Shown: positions 8,885 through 17,785, counted from the first letter of the stretch. The stretch: 64,000 nucleotides of DNA from Hymenobacter telluris (GCF_017313265.1 NZ_JAFLQZ010000007.1:124001-188000); one strand, 5' to 3'. The notes: generated by a model from the sequence alone, not told the origin. Program-made: numbers and translations.

Positions 8885-9832
8885 TTACTTGAGCGTGAAG
8901 GTGGTTTTGCCAATCATCACACCGCCTTCATATAGTTCTACGGTATGCTGGCCGGTTTTGTAAGCGGCGCCTTTCGCATAAAGAAACTGCACTGGCTGGC
9001 GCGTGTTGTCGAACACGATGTCTTGCTTGGCGGTGTAGAATGCCTCGGAGCCGTCTACCATGAAGGTGCCGCCGCCGGTGCTCAGGTTGTAGAGGGCCGA
9101 GCCGTCGGGCTCAATCAGACGTAGCATAATCTGCTTGGTTTCCTTCGGCGACACGTCGTTGCGAGCCAAGTTGAAGCTGATTTTTACTTTCTCCACCCGC
9201 TTGGCTTTAAACTCGTTATCGGCATCATCCTTTTCCTTGTCGCGCGAGTTCAGTACGCCTACCCGGATGTTTTCAGCTTGCAGGCGCGATGCTACGGCCA
9301 CCTTTTCGCTCAGCTCCTGGTTGGAGCGGGCAATGGTGGTAATGGTGTCGGTGAGGCGGTTCTGACGGTCTTTGAGGGTGGTGGTTTCCGTGTAAAGCGC
9401 TTCGTTGTCGGCTTTCAACTGCGCAATTTCCTCGTCTTTCTTGCGTAGCTGTGCCTCGAAGCTAATAGCGCGCTGTTTGAAGCGTTGCTGCTCTTTGATG
9501 GAAAAGCTACCAGCTTTGAAGGAGCGCAGCTTCAGCAAATCGGCGTTGATGGAGGCAATCTTGGATTCCAACGAATCGTTGGACAAGCCCATAGCCTGCA
9601 CCTCCTGGCTTTGGCGCTCGAAATCGGCTTTTAGGGTTTCGTACTGCTTGATTTGTTCTTCCAGCTTAGCATCCTTCTCTTGTACCTGGGTGGTAAGCTG
9701 CTCGTTCTCCGCGCTTTTCTGCCGGTTCATCCAGTACAGTACGCCGTTGATGCCCAGCAGCACCAAGGCCAGGGCAAGAATGAGTAGAAAACGGCTATTG
9801 TTCTGAGGAGCTGGACTTGGAGCTTGTTCCAT
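8885..9832 (-). CDS. membrane-anchored coiled-coil protein of unknown function
   Basis: A 315-residue protein with a short N-terminal tail, one transmembrane helix at about 15-33 (LLILALALVLLGINGVLYW) and a long heptad-rich coiled coil at about 38-205. A C-terminal beta-rich domain of about 95 residues contains VKISFNLARNDVSPKETKQ. The topology suggests a type II or periplasm-facing anchored protein. Such proteins are common in Bacteroidota and often mislabelled as SMC-like; there is no ATPase motif here. It could scaffold an envelope complex, but function is unknown. It stands alone on the minus strand. Confidence 0.75.
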   Translation of the reverse strand: MEQAPSPAPQNNSRFLLILALALVLLGINGVLYWMNRQKSAENEQLTTQVQEKDAKLEEQIKQYETLKADFERQSQEVQAMGLSNDSLESKIASINADLLKLRSFKAGSFSIKEQQRFKQRAISFEAQLRKKDEEIAQLKADNEALYTETTTLKDRQNRLTDTITTIARSNQELSEKVAVASRLQAENIRVGVLNSRDKEKDDADNEFKAKRVEKVKISFNLARNDVSPKETKQIMLRLIEPDGSALYNLSTGGGTFMVDGSEAFYTAKQDIVFDNTRQPVQFLYAKGAAYKTGQHTVELYEGGVMIGKTTFTLK

Positions 9833-9960
9833 TGCAAGGGGGGTTAAATGAAAACCGGACAGGCCGGGAGTGCGGTATCTTTATCCGCAAACAAACGAAA
9901 TTTTACCACAAACTGATTTCTGTCTATTGAAATCAGTGACACGAAATGTACGAGGTCTGC

Positions 9961-10566
9961 ATGAAATCAGCTGTCCAACTTGATGAAGCCTACTGGCGCG
10001 GCCGCTACGCCGCCCACCAAACCGGCTGGGATGCCGGGGCTATAACGCCGCCCTTGCGCGAATATTTCGACCAGTTAGGCCCCGCCGACGCGCGCCGGAT
10101 TCTGGTGCCTGGCGCCGGCCGGGCCTACGAGGCGGAGTATCTGCACCGGCAAGGCTTTTCGGAAGTGTATGTGGCTGATATAGCCCCGGAGGCCTTGCAG
10201 GCACTACAGCAGCGGGTACCAGATTTTCCTGCTACACACTTGCTGCACCAAGATTTTTTCGCGCTTGAGCCCGCACCGCCCTTCGATTTACTAGTGGAAC
10301 AGACGTTCTTTTGCGCCCTCGACCCCGCCTTGCGCCCGGCGTATGCGCAGCAGTGCGCGCGCCTGCTCAAGCCCGGTGGAACTCTGGCCGGGTTGCTGTT
10401 TGAAACCGATTTTGGTTTATCGGCGGAGCCGCCATTTGGTGGTACCCGCGCCGAATACCGGGCGTACTTCGAGCCTTATTTTCATTTCGTGCATTTTGAA
10501 ACGGCTTACAATTCGTTGCGGCCCCGTCAGGACCGGGAGCTGTTTATCTGCCTGAAGAAAAAATAG
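9961..10566 (+). CDS. SAM-dependent methyltransferase, thiopurine/thiol methyltransferase (TPMT) family
   Basis: A class I methyltransferase of about 201 residues starting at ATG 9961 (MKSAVQLDEAYW). The opening pattern with YW..RY..HQTGWDAG is characteristic of TPMT-like thiol methyltransferases. SAM motif I is visible as VPGAGRAYEAEYL, followed by an acidic residue in VYVADIAPEA and the motif IV-like FDLLVEQTFF. It probably methylates thiol or thiocyanate-type small molecules in the cytoplasm; the real substrate is unknown. A GTG at 9946 would add five residues. No operon partner is evident. Confidence 0.85.
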   Translation: MKSAVQLDEAYWRGRYAAHQTGWDAGAITPPLREYFDQLGPADARRILVPGAGRAYEAEYLHRQGFSEVYVADIAPEALQALQQRVPDFPATHLLHQDFFALEPAPPFDLLVEQTFFCALDPALRPAYAQQCARLLKPGGTLAGLLFETDFGLSAEPPFGGTRAEYRAYFEPYFHFVHFETAYNSLRPRQDRELFICLKKK

Positions 10567-10594
10567 TTGCTCGGTACGGCTCGGGTTATACTCC

Positions 10595-10602
10595 TACCTT
10601 TG
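10595..10602 (+). promoter_or_regulatory. -7 promoter element of kdsA
   Basis: TACCTTTG matches TAnnTTTG, ending 64 bases before the kdsA ATG. Confidence 0.5.
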
Positions 10603-10666
10603 GCTTGATGCAACCAGCAGATAGGATCTGAACCAAGTTGTTGCGCACATCTTCACGCCTTTCTTT

Positions 10667-11491
10667 ATGCTCGAACTCCTCGCCAACACCCTGCCCCATT
10701 TCCGCAACACCAATTCCGGTCAGTTCTTTTTGATGGCCGGCCCCTGTGTGATTGAAGGCGAAGACATGGCCCTGCGCATCGCCGAAAAGGTGCGCCACAT
10801 CACCGATAAGCTTCAGATTCCGTACATCTTCAAGGGCTCCTACCGCAAAGCCAACCGCTCCCGCCTCGACTCGTTTACTGGTATTGGCGACGAAAAAGCC
10901 CTGCAAATTCTGGCTAAAGTCGGCCGCGAAATGGGGGTGCCTACCGTTACCGACATTCACGAATCGGGGGAGGCAGCGCTGGCCGCTCAATACGTGGACG
11001 TACTGCAAATACCGGCCTTCCTGTGCCGCCAGACCGATTTGCTGATTGCCGCCGCCGAAACCGGCAAGGTGGTTAACATCAAGAAAGGCCAGTTCCTGAA
11101 CGGTGAGGCCATGCAGTTTGCGGTGGATAAAGTGCGCCAGTCCGGCAACCAGCACGTCATTCTCACCGACCGGGGCAATTCGTTCGGCTACTCCGACCTG
11201 GTGGTGGACTTCCGCAACCTACCTGCCATGCGCGACTTTGGGGTGCCCGTGGTGATGGACGTAACGCACTCCTTGCAGCGCCCCAACCAAAGCAGCGGCG
11301 TAACGGGCGGCCAGCCGGCCCTCATCGAAACCATTGCCAAAGCCGCCATTGCCGTTGGGGCCGACGGGCTGTTCATTGAAACGCACCCCACGCCCGCCAC
11401 GGCCAAATCGGACGGGGCCAACATGCTGGCGCTGGACAAGCTGGAAGAACTGCTGGTGAAGCTCACCAAAGTGCGGGAGGCCGTGAAGTAA
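10667..11491 (+). CDS. kdsA: 3-deoxy-8-phosphooctulonate synthase (KDO-8-P synthase)
   Basis: Condenses phosphoenolpyruvate with arabinose 5-phosphate to KDO-8-phosphate, a precursor of the lipopolysaccharide core. The 274 residues match the family: substrate-binding FKGSYRKANRS at about 56-66, DIHE and the C-terminal ETHPTPATAKSDG are seen. The N-terminal motif reads AGPCVIEGE, with Cys at the position that is Asn in the E. coli type; established family knowledge links this Cys to the metal-dependent class. Cytoplasmic, monocistronic from its own promoter. Confidence 0.95.
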   Translation: MLELLANTLPHFRNTNSGQFFLMAGPCVIEGEDMALRIAEKVRHITDKLQIPYIFKGSYRKANRSRLDSFTGIGDEKALQILAKVGREMGVPTVTDIHESGEAALAAQYVDVLQIPAFLCRQTDLLIAAAETGKVVNIKKGQFLNGEAMQFAVDKVRQSGNQHVILTDRGNSFGYSDLVVDFRNLPAMRDFGVPVVMDVTHSLQRPNQSSGVTGGQPALIETIAKAAIAVGADGLFIETHPTPATAKSDGANMLALDKLEELLVKLTKVREAVK

Positions 11492-11596
11492 GAGTGGTTT
11501 ATAGTTGGTTTTTGGTGAGTGGTTTTTGGTTTTTCGTCACGTTTCAACTTTCACTTGGCATTACGAAAATCCAAAAACCACTCACCATAGACTAAC
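11492..11596. repeat. intergenic inverted repeat A, arms of degenerate 7-bp units
   Basis: Lies between convergent kdsA and the methyltransferase gene. The left arm is six successive heptamers of type GTTTTTG. The 16-base core 11514-11529 (GGTGAGTGGTTTTTGG) is perfectly complementary to 11571-11586, with a 41-base loop. It may act as a bidirectional terminator but has no dedicated T run. Confidence 0.75.
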
Positions 11597-12427
11597 CTAA
11601 GGCGCCAGCTGTTTCACCCCGTTCAGCACCTTATCAACCACGTGGTTGAAACGCAGCTGGAAATGCTGGCGGGGCTGGTTGCGGCGGAAAAACACCAAGC
11701 CCACGAAAAACAGGTCGATGGTGAGGCGCACCTCGGGATGCTCCTTAATGGCATTCCAGGCTCGTTCCATCTCGCTGGACCAATGGATGTCGTCAAGGAC
11801 GAATACGCTCCGCTCGGTGCGGTGCGCAGCGCAGAGGTTGAAATAGCGTAGCGTCGGTTCGTAACGGTGGTTGCCGTCGAAAAAGGCGAAATCCAACGGC
11901 TCCGTGAGAGTGGCCAGGGTAGGGGCTAGAGTTTCGTCGAGGTTGCCTTCTACCAGCTCTACATTTGATAGGTGCAGTTGCTCGAACGTCTGGCGGGCTA
12001 CGGTGGCGGTATTCGGGCAGCCCTCAAACGTAAGTACCCGGCTGCGCGAGTTGGCGGCGGCTAAGTACGCCGTAGTAAGCCCCAGCGAGGTGCCCAACTC
12101 CAGAATGGTGCGCGGCTGAAAGTGATTCACCAATCGAAACAGCAACTGCGCCAACGCAGCCGGCTTGGCCGCCGTGCGGGCTATATCCCCAATGCGGCGC
12201 TGCCGGCCGGCTCCGGTGTGCGACCCGGCCCCAAAGTCGCGCACCTGAAGTAAGTGGCGGTTGCGCAGCAGCTCTTGGCGGCGCTTCTCAATGGGTTCAA
12301 AGGCTGTGAACTGCCCGCTATGATGGATAACGTAATTGTAGAGCCCAAAAACAAACGGGGAATGCAGCCCATGCGCATTCCCCGAGCGGAAAAAAAAACG
12401 AACGTAACTAAGAGCTTGAAAGAGCAA
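11597..12427 (-). CDS. class I SAM-dependent methyltransferase (O-methyltransferase-like)
   Basis: About 276 residues. The N-terminal signature NAHGLHSPFVFGLYNYVI is typical of a Bacteroidota methyltransferase group. The SAM-binding motif is ILELGTSLGLTTAYLA (about residue 107), followed by acidic LTFEGCP, and motif LDFAFFDGNHRYE for the product-binding loop. The target is unknown. The frame is open to an ATG at 12514, but those extra residues would be encoded by inverted repeat B, so a TTG start at 12427 (LLFQALSYVRFF) is favoured; the start remains uncertain. Its 3' end abuts repeat A. Confidence 0.78.
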   Translation of the reverse strand: MLFQALSYVRFFFRSGNAHGLHSPFVFGLYNYVIHHSGQFTAFEPIEKRRQELLRNRHLLQVRDFGAGSHTGAGRQRRIGDIARTAAKPAALAQLLFRLVNHFQPRTILELGTSLGLTTAYLAAANSRSRVLTFEGCPNTATVARQTFEQLHLSNVELVEGNLDETLAPTLATLTEPLDFAFFDGNHRYEPTLRYFNLCAAHRTERSVFVLDDIHWSSEMERAWNAIKEHPEVRLTIDLFFVGLVFFRRNQPRQHFQLRFNHVVDKVLNGVKQLAP

Positions 12428-12432
12428 GTGGT

Positions 12433-12524
12433 GACTGGTTGAATGACTGAATCGGTAAATGGCTAAGGTTCTACCACGGTTGTTGAATGACCAGCCATTT
12501 ACCGATTCAGCCATTCAACTAGTC
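12433..12524. repeat. intergenic inverted repeat B, 8-bp units
   Basis: Arms 12433-12464 and 12493-12524 pair at 30 of 32 positions (one of the two differences is G-T) around a 28-base loop. Unit of about 8 bases, variants of TGACTGAA. It separates apaG from the methyltransferase and overlaps the in-frame 5' extension of the latter. Confidence 0.8.
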
Positions 12525-12530
12525 GGCAAA

Positions 12531-12917
12531 TCAGTTCAACCGATACGGCACTACCAGCGTGAACTCCGGAATTTCCACCGTAAAGACGCTGCCATCAGCC
12601 AGGCGCTCCATTTCGTAGGTGCCCCGCATCTTGCCCAGCCCCGACTTCAGGTTGCAGCCCGACACGTACTGGTGAGCATCACCGGGCTCCAGCACGGGCT
12701 GTTGGCCTACTACGCCTTCACCCTCCACCTCACGCACTACGCCGTTGGCGTCATATATATACCAGTGGCGGCGTAACAGCTTCACGGTATATTCGCCATT
12801 ATTCCGAATATCAATCTTGTAGGCAAACACGTAGTGTTCTTGGCCGGGGCTTGAATAGTCGGGCAGATAGTTGGTCGTGACGCTCACAGTAACGCCCTGC
12901 GTGGTGGTCGTATTCAT
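12531..12917 (-). CDS. apaG: ApaG domain protein
   Basis: A 128-residue single-domain ApaG protein with an immunoglobulin/fibronectin-III-like fold. Characteristic segments are HYVFAYKIDIRNNGEYTVKL (about 28-47), RRHWYIYDANG and GEGVVGQQPVLEPG. ApaG proteins have been linked to cobalt/magnesium tolerance and Ap4A levels in enterobacteria; the molecular role is unclear and cannot be inferred here. Length is normal. It is divergent from ung, with about 110 bases between the starts. Confidence 0.93.
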   Translation of the reverse strand: MNTTTTQGVTVSVTTNYLPDYSSPGQEHYVFAYKIDIRNNGEYTVKLLRRHWYIYDANGVVREVEGEGVVGQQPVLEPGDAHQYVSGCNLKSGLGKMRGTYEMERLADGSVFTVEIPEFTLVVPYRLN

Positions 12918-13027
12918 GATAAATGATGCGGTGTGGGTTAGACTAACAGCCTGGGCCGGAAATTGGTTTATGTACGCAGCCGGGACCTTTCTGGTCCGCC
13001 CAACCCATAATAATTTCTTTCCAACGC

Positions 13028-13693
13028 ATGAATGTAAAGATAGAAGAAAGCTGGCGCAAGGTATTACAGCCCGAATTTGAAAAACCGTATTTTCAGCACC
13101 TAATTGCTTTTGTACGTGGTGAATACGCTACGGCTACCGTGTACCCACCGGGCCCGCAAATTTTTCATGCCTTCGACGCCTGCCCGTTTGATGCCGTGAA
13201 AGTGGTTATCCTCGGCCAAGACCCTTACCACGGCAAGGGCCAGGCCCACGGACTTAGCTTTTCGGTAGCTGAGGACAAACGCACCCCGCCTTCTTTGCAG
13301 AATATCTTCAAAGAGCTACAGGACGATTTGCCCGGCACCCCGCCCGCGCCGAACGGCAACCTGGATAGGTGGGCCCAGCAAGGCGTACTACTGCTCAATG
13401 CCACCCTTACTGTGCGCGCCGCCGAGCCGGCCAGCCACCAGAAAAAAGGCTGGGAGCAATTCACCGATGCTGTCATTCAGAAAATATCCGAAGAAAAGCA
13501 GCACGTCGTGTTCATCCTGTGGGGGGCTTACGCACAGAAGAAGTCGGAGCTGATTGACGAGCGGAAACACCTGATTCTCAAAGCTGCACACCCGTCACCC
13601 TACGCCGCCGACCGGGGCTTCTTTGGCAGCAAGCCCTTCAGCAAAACCAATGCCTACCTCCAGGAGCATAACCTGCCCCCCATCGTCTGGTGA
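13028..13693 (+). CDS. ung: uracil-DNA glycosylase, family 1
   Basis: Removes uracil from DNA to start base-excision repair. The 221 residues are standard length. The water-activating motif GQDPYHGKGQAHG is at about 62-74, the LLLNATLTV strand is at about 120, and the C-terminal motif AHPSPYAADRGFFG supplies the catalytic His. Start at ATG 13028; the stop codon lies at the first bases of repeat C. Monocistronic. Confidence 0.97.
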   Translation: MNVKIEESWRKVLQPEFEKPYFQHLIAFVRGEYATATVYPPGPQIFHAFDACPFDAVKVVILGQDPYHGKGQAHGLSFSVAEDKRTPPSLQNIFKELQDDLPGTPPAPNGNLDRWAQQGVLLLNATLTVRAAEPASHQKKGWEQFTDAVIQKISEEKQHVVFILWGAYAQKKSELIDERKHLILKAAHPSPYAADRGFFGSKPFSKTNAYLQEHNLPPIVW

Positions 13694-13859
13694 ATCGCGG
13701 ATTTTGCAGATTAGTCGGATTGCACGGATTTTGTAGCCGATTGCAACTCCCTCAAACAAAGAAGGCTTGCCATTTGGCAAGCCTTCTTTGTTTGCAACAA
13801 CATTTACTAGTTGGTCACCAAAATTCGTGCAATCCGACTAATCTGCAAAATCCGCGTTC
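13692..13859. repeat. intergenic inverted repeat C, 9-bp units, enclosing a terminator hairpin
   Basis: A 31-base core 13696-13726 is perfectly complementary to 13826-13856. GGATT/AGATT words recur every 9 bases (13699, 13708, 13717, 13726). The left arm begins on the ung stop codon and the right arm ends at the lepB stop, so the element fills the whole space between convergent genes. Confidence 0.82.
13753..13794. terminator. bidirectional terminator of ung and lepB
   Basis: Perfect 20-bp stem with a 2-base centre, nested in the loop of repeat C, with A-rich and T-rich flanks on both sides. Confidence 0.85.
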
Positions 13860-15041
13860 CTAGTCGATGGTGTTGAACAGGCGGTTCCAGCGGATTTTGT
13901 GCAAGAAGTCGCCGTAGGGGTCCACCGACATCCAGATGAGCACGGCCTTGCCCACAATGTGGTCTTCGGGTACGAAACCCCAATAGCGGGAGTCCAGCGA
14001 GTCGTGGCGGTTGTCGCCCATCATGAAATAGTAGTTCTGCTTGAAGGTGTAGCTCTTCATGGGCTGGCCGTTCTGCGTCAGTACGCCGTTCTGCATCGTC
14101 ACGCCTTCATTGTGCTCGTAGCGCATAATGATTTTCTGGTAGATAGGCGTGTTCTGCGGGGTGAGCTGTACCGTTTGGCCTTCCTTGGGTAATTGCAGCG
14201 GGCCGTAATTGTCCTTGTTCCAAGTGTTGATGGGCTGGGGCGTGCTCTGCGGGTAGTCGGGGTTGTTCGGGAACACCTCAGCCTCAGCCTGGCCCGGCGC
14301 GGCTTTGTCCTGAATAACGGCCTTCACGTAGGGCTGCTTCCGGAAAAACTCGGCGGTAGCAGGCGTGGCGTCAATCATGAAAGTAGGCTCCTGCATGCCG
14401 TAGAGCGGCTCGGGCTTCCCATCGGGGCGGTTGAAATTGGTAACGTGCTGCTCCTGAAACGACTTGTACAGGTCGTCGTTGGGCTGGGGCACTTGCAGGA
14501 AGTAGCGGTTCTGGCTTTGCGGCGGGTTGCTCATCGGCTTGCCGTTGATGAACACCTGCGTATCCTTAATTTCCAGCACGTCGCCGGCTACGGCCACGCA
14601 CCGCTTGATGTAGTTGGTGCGCAGGTCGGCGGGGTGCTGGCTCTCGAAAGGCACGTTGAACACCACCACGTCGCCGCTTTTCACCTCCGAAAAGCCCGGC
14701 AAACGGTAGCTCGGCAGCTGAATGGCGTCGGAGTAGCTCTTGAGGCCGGTGCCCCACAGCGTTTGGTGCGTAAGCGGAATTTGCAGCGGCGTTTGGGGCG
14801 TACGTGGCCCGTAGTGCAGCTTGCTCACAAACAAATAGTCACCTACCAGTAGCGAGTCTTCCATCGAAGGCGTAGGAATGGTATACGCCTCGAAGGTGGC
14901 CCAGCGGATGAGGGTAGCGGCTACTACGGCAAACAGAATGGCGTCGCCCCATTCCCGCCAGAAGCTTTTCTTCTTTTCAATGGGCTTATTGGAAGCGGCA
15001 GCCGCTTTCATGCGTTCTTCCCAAGACTGTTGTACGGCCAT
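13860..15041 (-). CDS. lepB: signal peptidase I
   Basis: Membrane-bound serine protease that cleaves signal peptides of exported proteins. The 393 residues are longer than proteobacterial enzymes because of an insertion between about 190 and 320, usual in Bacteroidota. One N-terminal transmembrane helix lies at about 30-50. The catalytic Ser is in YTIPTPSMEDSLLVGD (about 58) and the catalytic Lys in NYIKRCVAVAGD (about 145). The C-terminal box contains MMGDNRHDSLDSRYWGFV. Last gene of the minus-strand parA-parB-DUF5683-dapB-lepB cluster, 122 bases after dapB. Confidence 0.95.
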   Translation of the reverse strand: MAVQQSWEERMKAAAASNKPIEKKKSFWREWGDAILFAVVAATLIRWATFEAYTIPTPSMEDSLLVGDYLFVSKLHYGPRTPQTPLQIPLTHQTLWGTGLKSYSDAIQLPSYRLPGFSEVKSGDVVVFNVPFESQHPADLRTNYIKRCVAVAGDVLEIKDTQVFINGKPMSNPPQSQNRYFLQVPQPNDDLYKSFQEQHVTNFNRPDGKPEPLYGMQEPTFMIDATPATAEFFRKQPYVKAVIQDKAAPGQAEAEVFPNNPDYPQSTPQPINTWNKDNYGPLQLPKEGQTVQLTPQNTPIYQKIIMRYEHNEGVTMQNGVLTQNGQPMKSYTFKQNYYFMMGDNRHDSLDSRYWGFVPEDHIVGKAVLIWMSVDPYGDFLHKIRWNRLFNTID

Positions 15042-15163
15042 GATGAATGGAGGAGTCGAAAATGTGACGCCAGCCTAAGCTGGTGCTTGAGTGGTAAAGA
15101 TAACGGCTTGCCTGCTAGGGCCTGCCAGTATTGCCCCGGAGTAGCCGGTAAACCTACCGCGAG

Positions 15164-15883
15164 TTAGATACCCAACAAATCTTTCATGCCGAATACTCCC
15201 TGGTGGCCGGGTAGCCACTCTGCGGCCAGCAAAGCGCCATCCACAAAACCGTCGCGCGAGTGGGCTTCGTGCTTGAGTTCCAGCGTATCGGCTTCCGAAC
15301 TGTACGTAACGATGTGCGTACCTACTACTGCGCCGGTTCGCTCACTGAGCACGGCCAACTCGTGGGGCGCTTGAGCGGCATCATTACGCCAAGTGGTTTT
15401 GGCCGGGAAGTGCCGCAGGATGGCTTCGGCGGCCGTGAGGGCGGTACCGCTCGGCTGATCTACTTTCTGAGTGTGGTGGATTTCGCGCACCTGCACGTCA
15501 TAGCCACCAAACTGATGCATTTTGGTGGCAATGTACTCGTTGAAGTGAAAAAATAGATTCACTCCAATGCTGTAGTTGGACGCGTAAAACAGCGAACCAT
15601 CCGTTTCCTGGCACAGCTGCACGGCTTCCTGAAAATGGTGCAGCCAGCCTGTGGAACCGCATACCACCGGTAGCCCTTGGCGCAAACAGGCCTGTATGTT
15701 GGCAAAGGCTGCGTCGGGGTGGGTGAATTCAATGGCGGCATCAACAGTCGCCGGGTCGAAGTCGGTGATGCTGGCTTCGGGAAAGGCCGGGTCGATGATG
15801 CCGGCAATCTGGTGGCCGCGTGCTACGGCCCGGGCCTCAATAGCCCGGCCCATTTTGCCGTAGCCTATCAACAGAAGCTTCAT
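15164..15883 (-). CDS. dapB: 4-hydroxy-tetrahydrodipicolinate reductase
   Basis: Reduces hydroxy-tetrahydrodipicolinate with NAD(P)H in the lysine and meso-diaminopimelate pathway feeding peptidoglycan. The 239 residues are slightly short but complete. An N-terminal Rossmann motif LLIGYGKMGRAIE is at 4-16, the catalytic segment EIHHTQKVDQPSGTAL is at about 138-153, and GSTGW and ASNYSIGVNLF segments are also seen. The gene lies inside the conserved partition/secretion cluster of Bacteroidota, followed by lepB. Confidence 0.95.
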   Translation of the reverse strand: MKLLLIGYGKMGRAIEARAVARGHQIAGIIDPAFPEASITDFDPATVDAAIEFTHPDAAFANIQACLRQGLPVVCGSTGWLHHFQEAVQLCQETDGSLFYASNYSIGVNLFFHFNEYIATKMHQFGGYDVQVREIHHTQKVDQPSGTALTAAEAILRHFPAKTTWRNDAAQAPHELAVLSERTGAVVGTHIVTYSSEADTLELKHEAHSRDGFVDGALLAAEWLPGHQGVFGMKDLLGI

Positions 15884-15890
15884 GATAGTG

Positions 15891-15974
15891 AGTTGTCAGT
15901 TGTCCGTTACCAGTTACCAGTGCCATTAAGTAGTTGATATCAACCGGCAACTGATAACTGGTAACGGACAACTT
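15891..15974. repeat. intergenic inverted repeat D, 7-bp units
   Basis: The left arm (about 15891-15924) is made of heptamers such as AGTTGTC and AGTTACC; the right arm (15946-15974) is its near-perfect complement. The right arm touches the DUF5683 stop codon; the left arm begins 8 bases before the dapB start. Confidence 0.78.
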
Positions 15975-16626
15975 ATTTAAAAGTGAGTGTAACACCAATG
16001 CCCGGCGTAGCAACTGCTGCTGTGGGCATGTGCATAAGGGTGGGTTCCCAGCGTAAACTTAGGTCGTCGCTGATGTCGAAATCTTTCAGGTGAGCATCTA
16101 CTACAGCATCCAGAATCTGTGCCGCATGAGCCAGCGCCACGTAGGCAATGAACACGTCGCGCTGACGCCGGTACAAATTGATGCCCCGGTCTATGGTATT
16201 GCCTTGGAGCCGCTGCGTGATGGGATTGTTGTCTGGCTGGCCACTGATGCGGTTATCTCGGGCCTGAATGAATATTTTGTATTGCCTCTGGTAGTATAGC
16301 TCCCCGTACAACGTTCCGCCAACGGCGCCATATACCAGCGGCAGTTTCCACCAGCGCCGGTTGTAGATCTGGCCGGCACCGGGCAACAAGGCCGATAATA
16401 GACCGGCTTTACTGGGCTTCGTCATTTTCAACCCAAACAGCTTGGCCGTACGGCGTACCGAATCAGGCACGACAACCGTATTCACCTGGGTGGAGTCTGG
16501 CCCCGCTGTTACGGTAGTGGTAGACGTAGCCGGGGAAATCTGGCCGTGCGCTTTCGTCGTTGCCAGAAGCGGCAGCATGAGCAGAACAGCGGCTGCTATA
16601 GTCCGAAAGCAGGAGGAAGTGTGCAT
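15973..16626 (-). CDS. DUF5683 domain membrane protein
   Basis: About 217 residues from ATG 16626; a TTG two codons upstream is unlikely. An N-terminal signal sequence is at about 9-28 (AAAVLLMLPLLATTKA). After a Ser/Thr-rich linker comes the DUF5683 core: a KPSKAGLLSALLPGAGQIYNR motif at about 70-90, then a hydrophobic segment LVYGAVGGTLYGELYY. The family has no established biochemical role, but its place after parB and before dapB is conserved in Bacteroidota, suggesting an envelope or growth function. Same strand and likely the same operon as parB. Confidence 0.88.
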   Translation of the reverse strand: MHTSSCFRTIAAAVLLMLPLLATTKAHGQISPATSTTTVTAGPDSTQVNTVVVPDSVRRTAKLFGLKMTKPSKAGLLSALLPGAGQIYNRRWWKLPLVYGAVGGTLYGELYYQRQYKIFIQARDNRISGQPDNNPITQRLQGNTIDRGINLYRRQRDVFIAYVALAHAAQILDAVVDAHLKDFDISDDLSLRWEPTLMHMPTAAVATPGIGVTLTFK

Positions 16627-16740
16627 AAACAAGGAGGAGCGACGATAGATTGAATAATGAGCAGCTAACGCTAGCCGGTATTACCTAGTCTGTTGAAGTT
16701 GGCAAGTGGCTATATAAACTCACATTCAAGCTATTACCTC

Positions 16741-17703
16741 TTAAGCAGGTTGCAGAATGTGCAGAATCCGCTGCATGTCTTCCACCGAATCGAAGGCAAT
16801 CTTGATTTCACCGCGTCCCTGGGGGCCCGGTTTCACCATTACCCGGCTGCCAAACCGCTCCGTCAGGTGGCGCTCAGTACGACGCAGCTCAGCAACAGGC
16901 ACTTGGCCGGCTACTTCCTGCTCAGGCTTAGCAGTTGGGGCACCTGGCTTTTCCGCTGGGCTCAGCCCGGCGCGCACCAGCTGCTCCACCTTGCGCACCG
17001 ACAACTCTTCGGCCAGAATGCGGTGAAACAGGGCAAGCTGCTGCTCCGGGTTTTCGATATTGATGAGGGCGCGGGCGTGGCCCATGCTGATAGCCGTATC
17101 GCGCAAACCGATTTGAATATCGGGGGGGAGCTTCAGCAGGCGCAGGTAGTTGGTCACGGTCGAGCGGTTTTTGCCCACCCGGTCGCCCAGCTCTTCCTGC
17201 TTCAGGTTACACTCACTCACCAGCCGCTGATAGCTCAGCGCAATTTCAATGGCGTTGAGGTTTTCGCGCTGAATGTTCTCGATGAGGGCCATTTCCAGCA
17301 TTTGCTGGTCGTCGGCTTTCCGGATGTAGGCCGGTATGGTATCGAGGCCAGCCAGCTTGGACGCCTGCAAACGCCGTTCCCCGCTGATAAGCTGGTAGGC
17401 GTTGGTGCCCGTCTGGCGGACGGTTACGGGCTGGATGATGCCCTGCACCTTGATGCTCTCAGCCAGTTCCTGCAAGGCATCCTGGTCAAAGTGGGTGCGG
17501 GGCTGGTAGGGGTTGGCTTCAATGTGGCCCACCGGAATCATGCCCACTGAGTTCATGGGGTGCGGTACCAGACCTACCCGTTCGCTCTTCTTTTCGTAGC
17601 TGCCTTCAATCAGGGCATTCAGGCCACGGCCTAAGCCCCCAATTTTGCGTTTGGCCCCGAGAGGCCCCGCCGGCACAGATTTCTCTTCTTGCTTGTCTGA
17701 CAT
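16741..17703 (-). CDS. parB: chromosome-partitioning protein ParB
   Basis: A CTPase and parS-binding clamp that works with ParA and loads SMC at the origin region. The 320 residues start at ATG 17703 (MSDKQEEKS). GLGRGLNALI at about 22-31 is the ParA-stimulating N-terminus. IEANPYQPRTHFD and ISGERRLQASK (box II with GERR) form the CTP-binding ParB/Srx domain, followed by the helix-turn-helix with GKNRSTVTNYLRLLKLP. The C-terminal dimerisation region is about 260-320. The frame runs upstream to 17793, but that region holds the promoter and a parS-like element. Confidence 0.95.
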   Translation of the reverse strand: MSDKQEEKSVPAGPLGAKRKIGGLGRGLNALIEGSYEKKSERVGLVPHPMNSVGMIPVGHIEANPYQPRTHFDQDALQELAESIKVQGIIQPVTVRQTGTNAYQLISGERRLQASKLAGLDTIPAYIRKADDQQMLEMALIENIQRENLNAIEIALSYQRLVSECNLKQEELGDRVGKNRSTVTNYLRLLKLPPDIQIGLRDTAISMGHARALINIENPEQQLALFHRILAEELSVRKVEQLVRAGLSPAEKPGAPTAKPEQEVAGQVPVAELRRTERHLTERFGSRVMVKPGPQGRGEIKIAFDSVEDMQRILHILQPA

Positions 17704-17748
17704 ACCTACAATCCACCTTCCCGCAATGGCACGGGAAAAAGCGGGATT

Positions 17749-17756
17749 CAAAAATA
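17749..17756 (-). promoter_or_regulatory. -7 promoter element of parB
   Basis: On the minus strand TATTTTTG matches TAnnTTTG, 45 bases before the parB ATG. It supports separate transcription of parB from parA. Confidence 0.45.
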
Positions 17757-17785
17757 CACAAACGCCGGGGAAGGGCGGGGTATTT

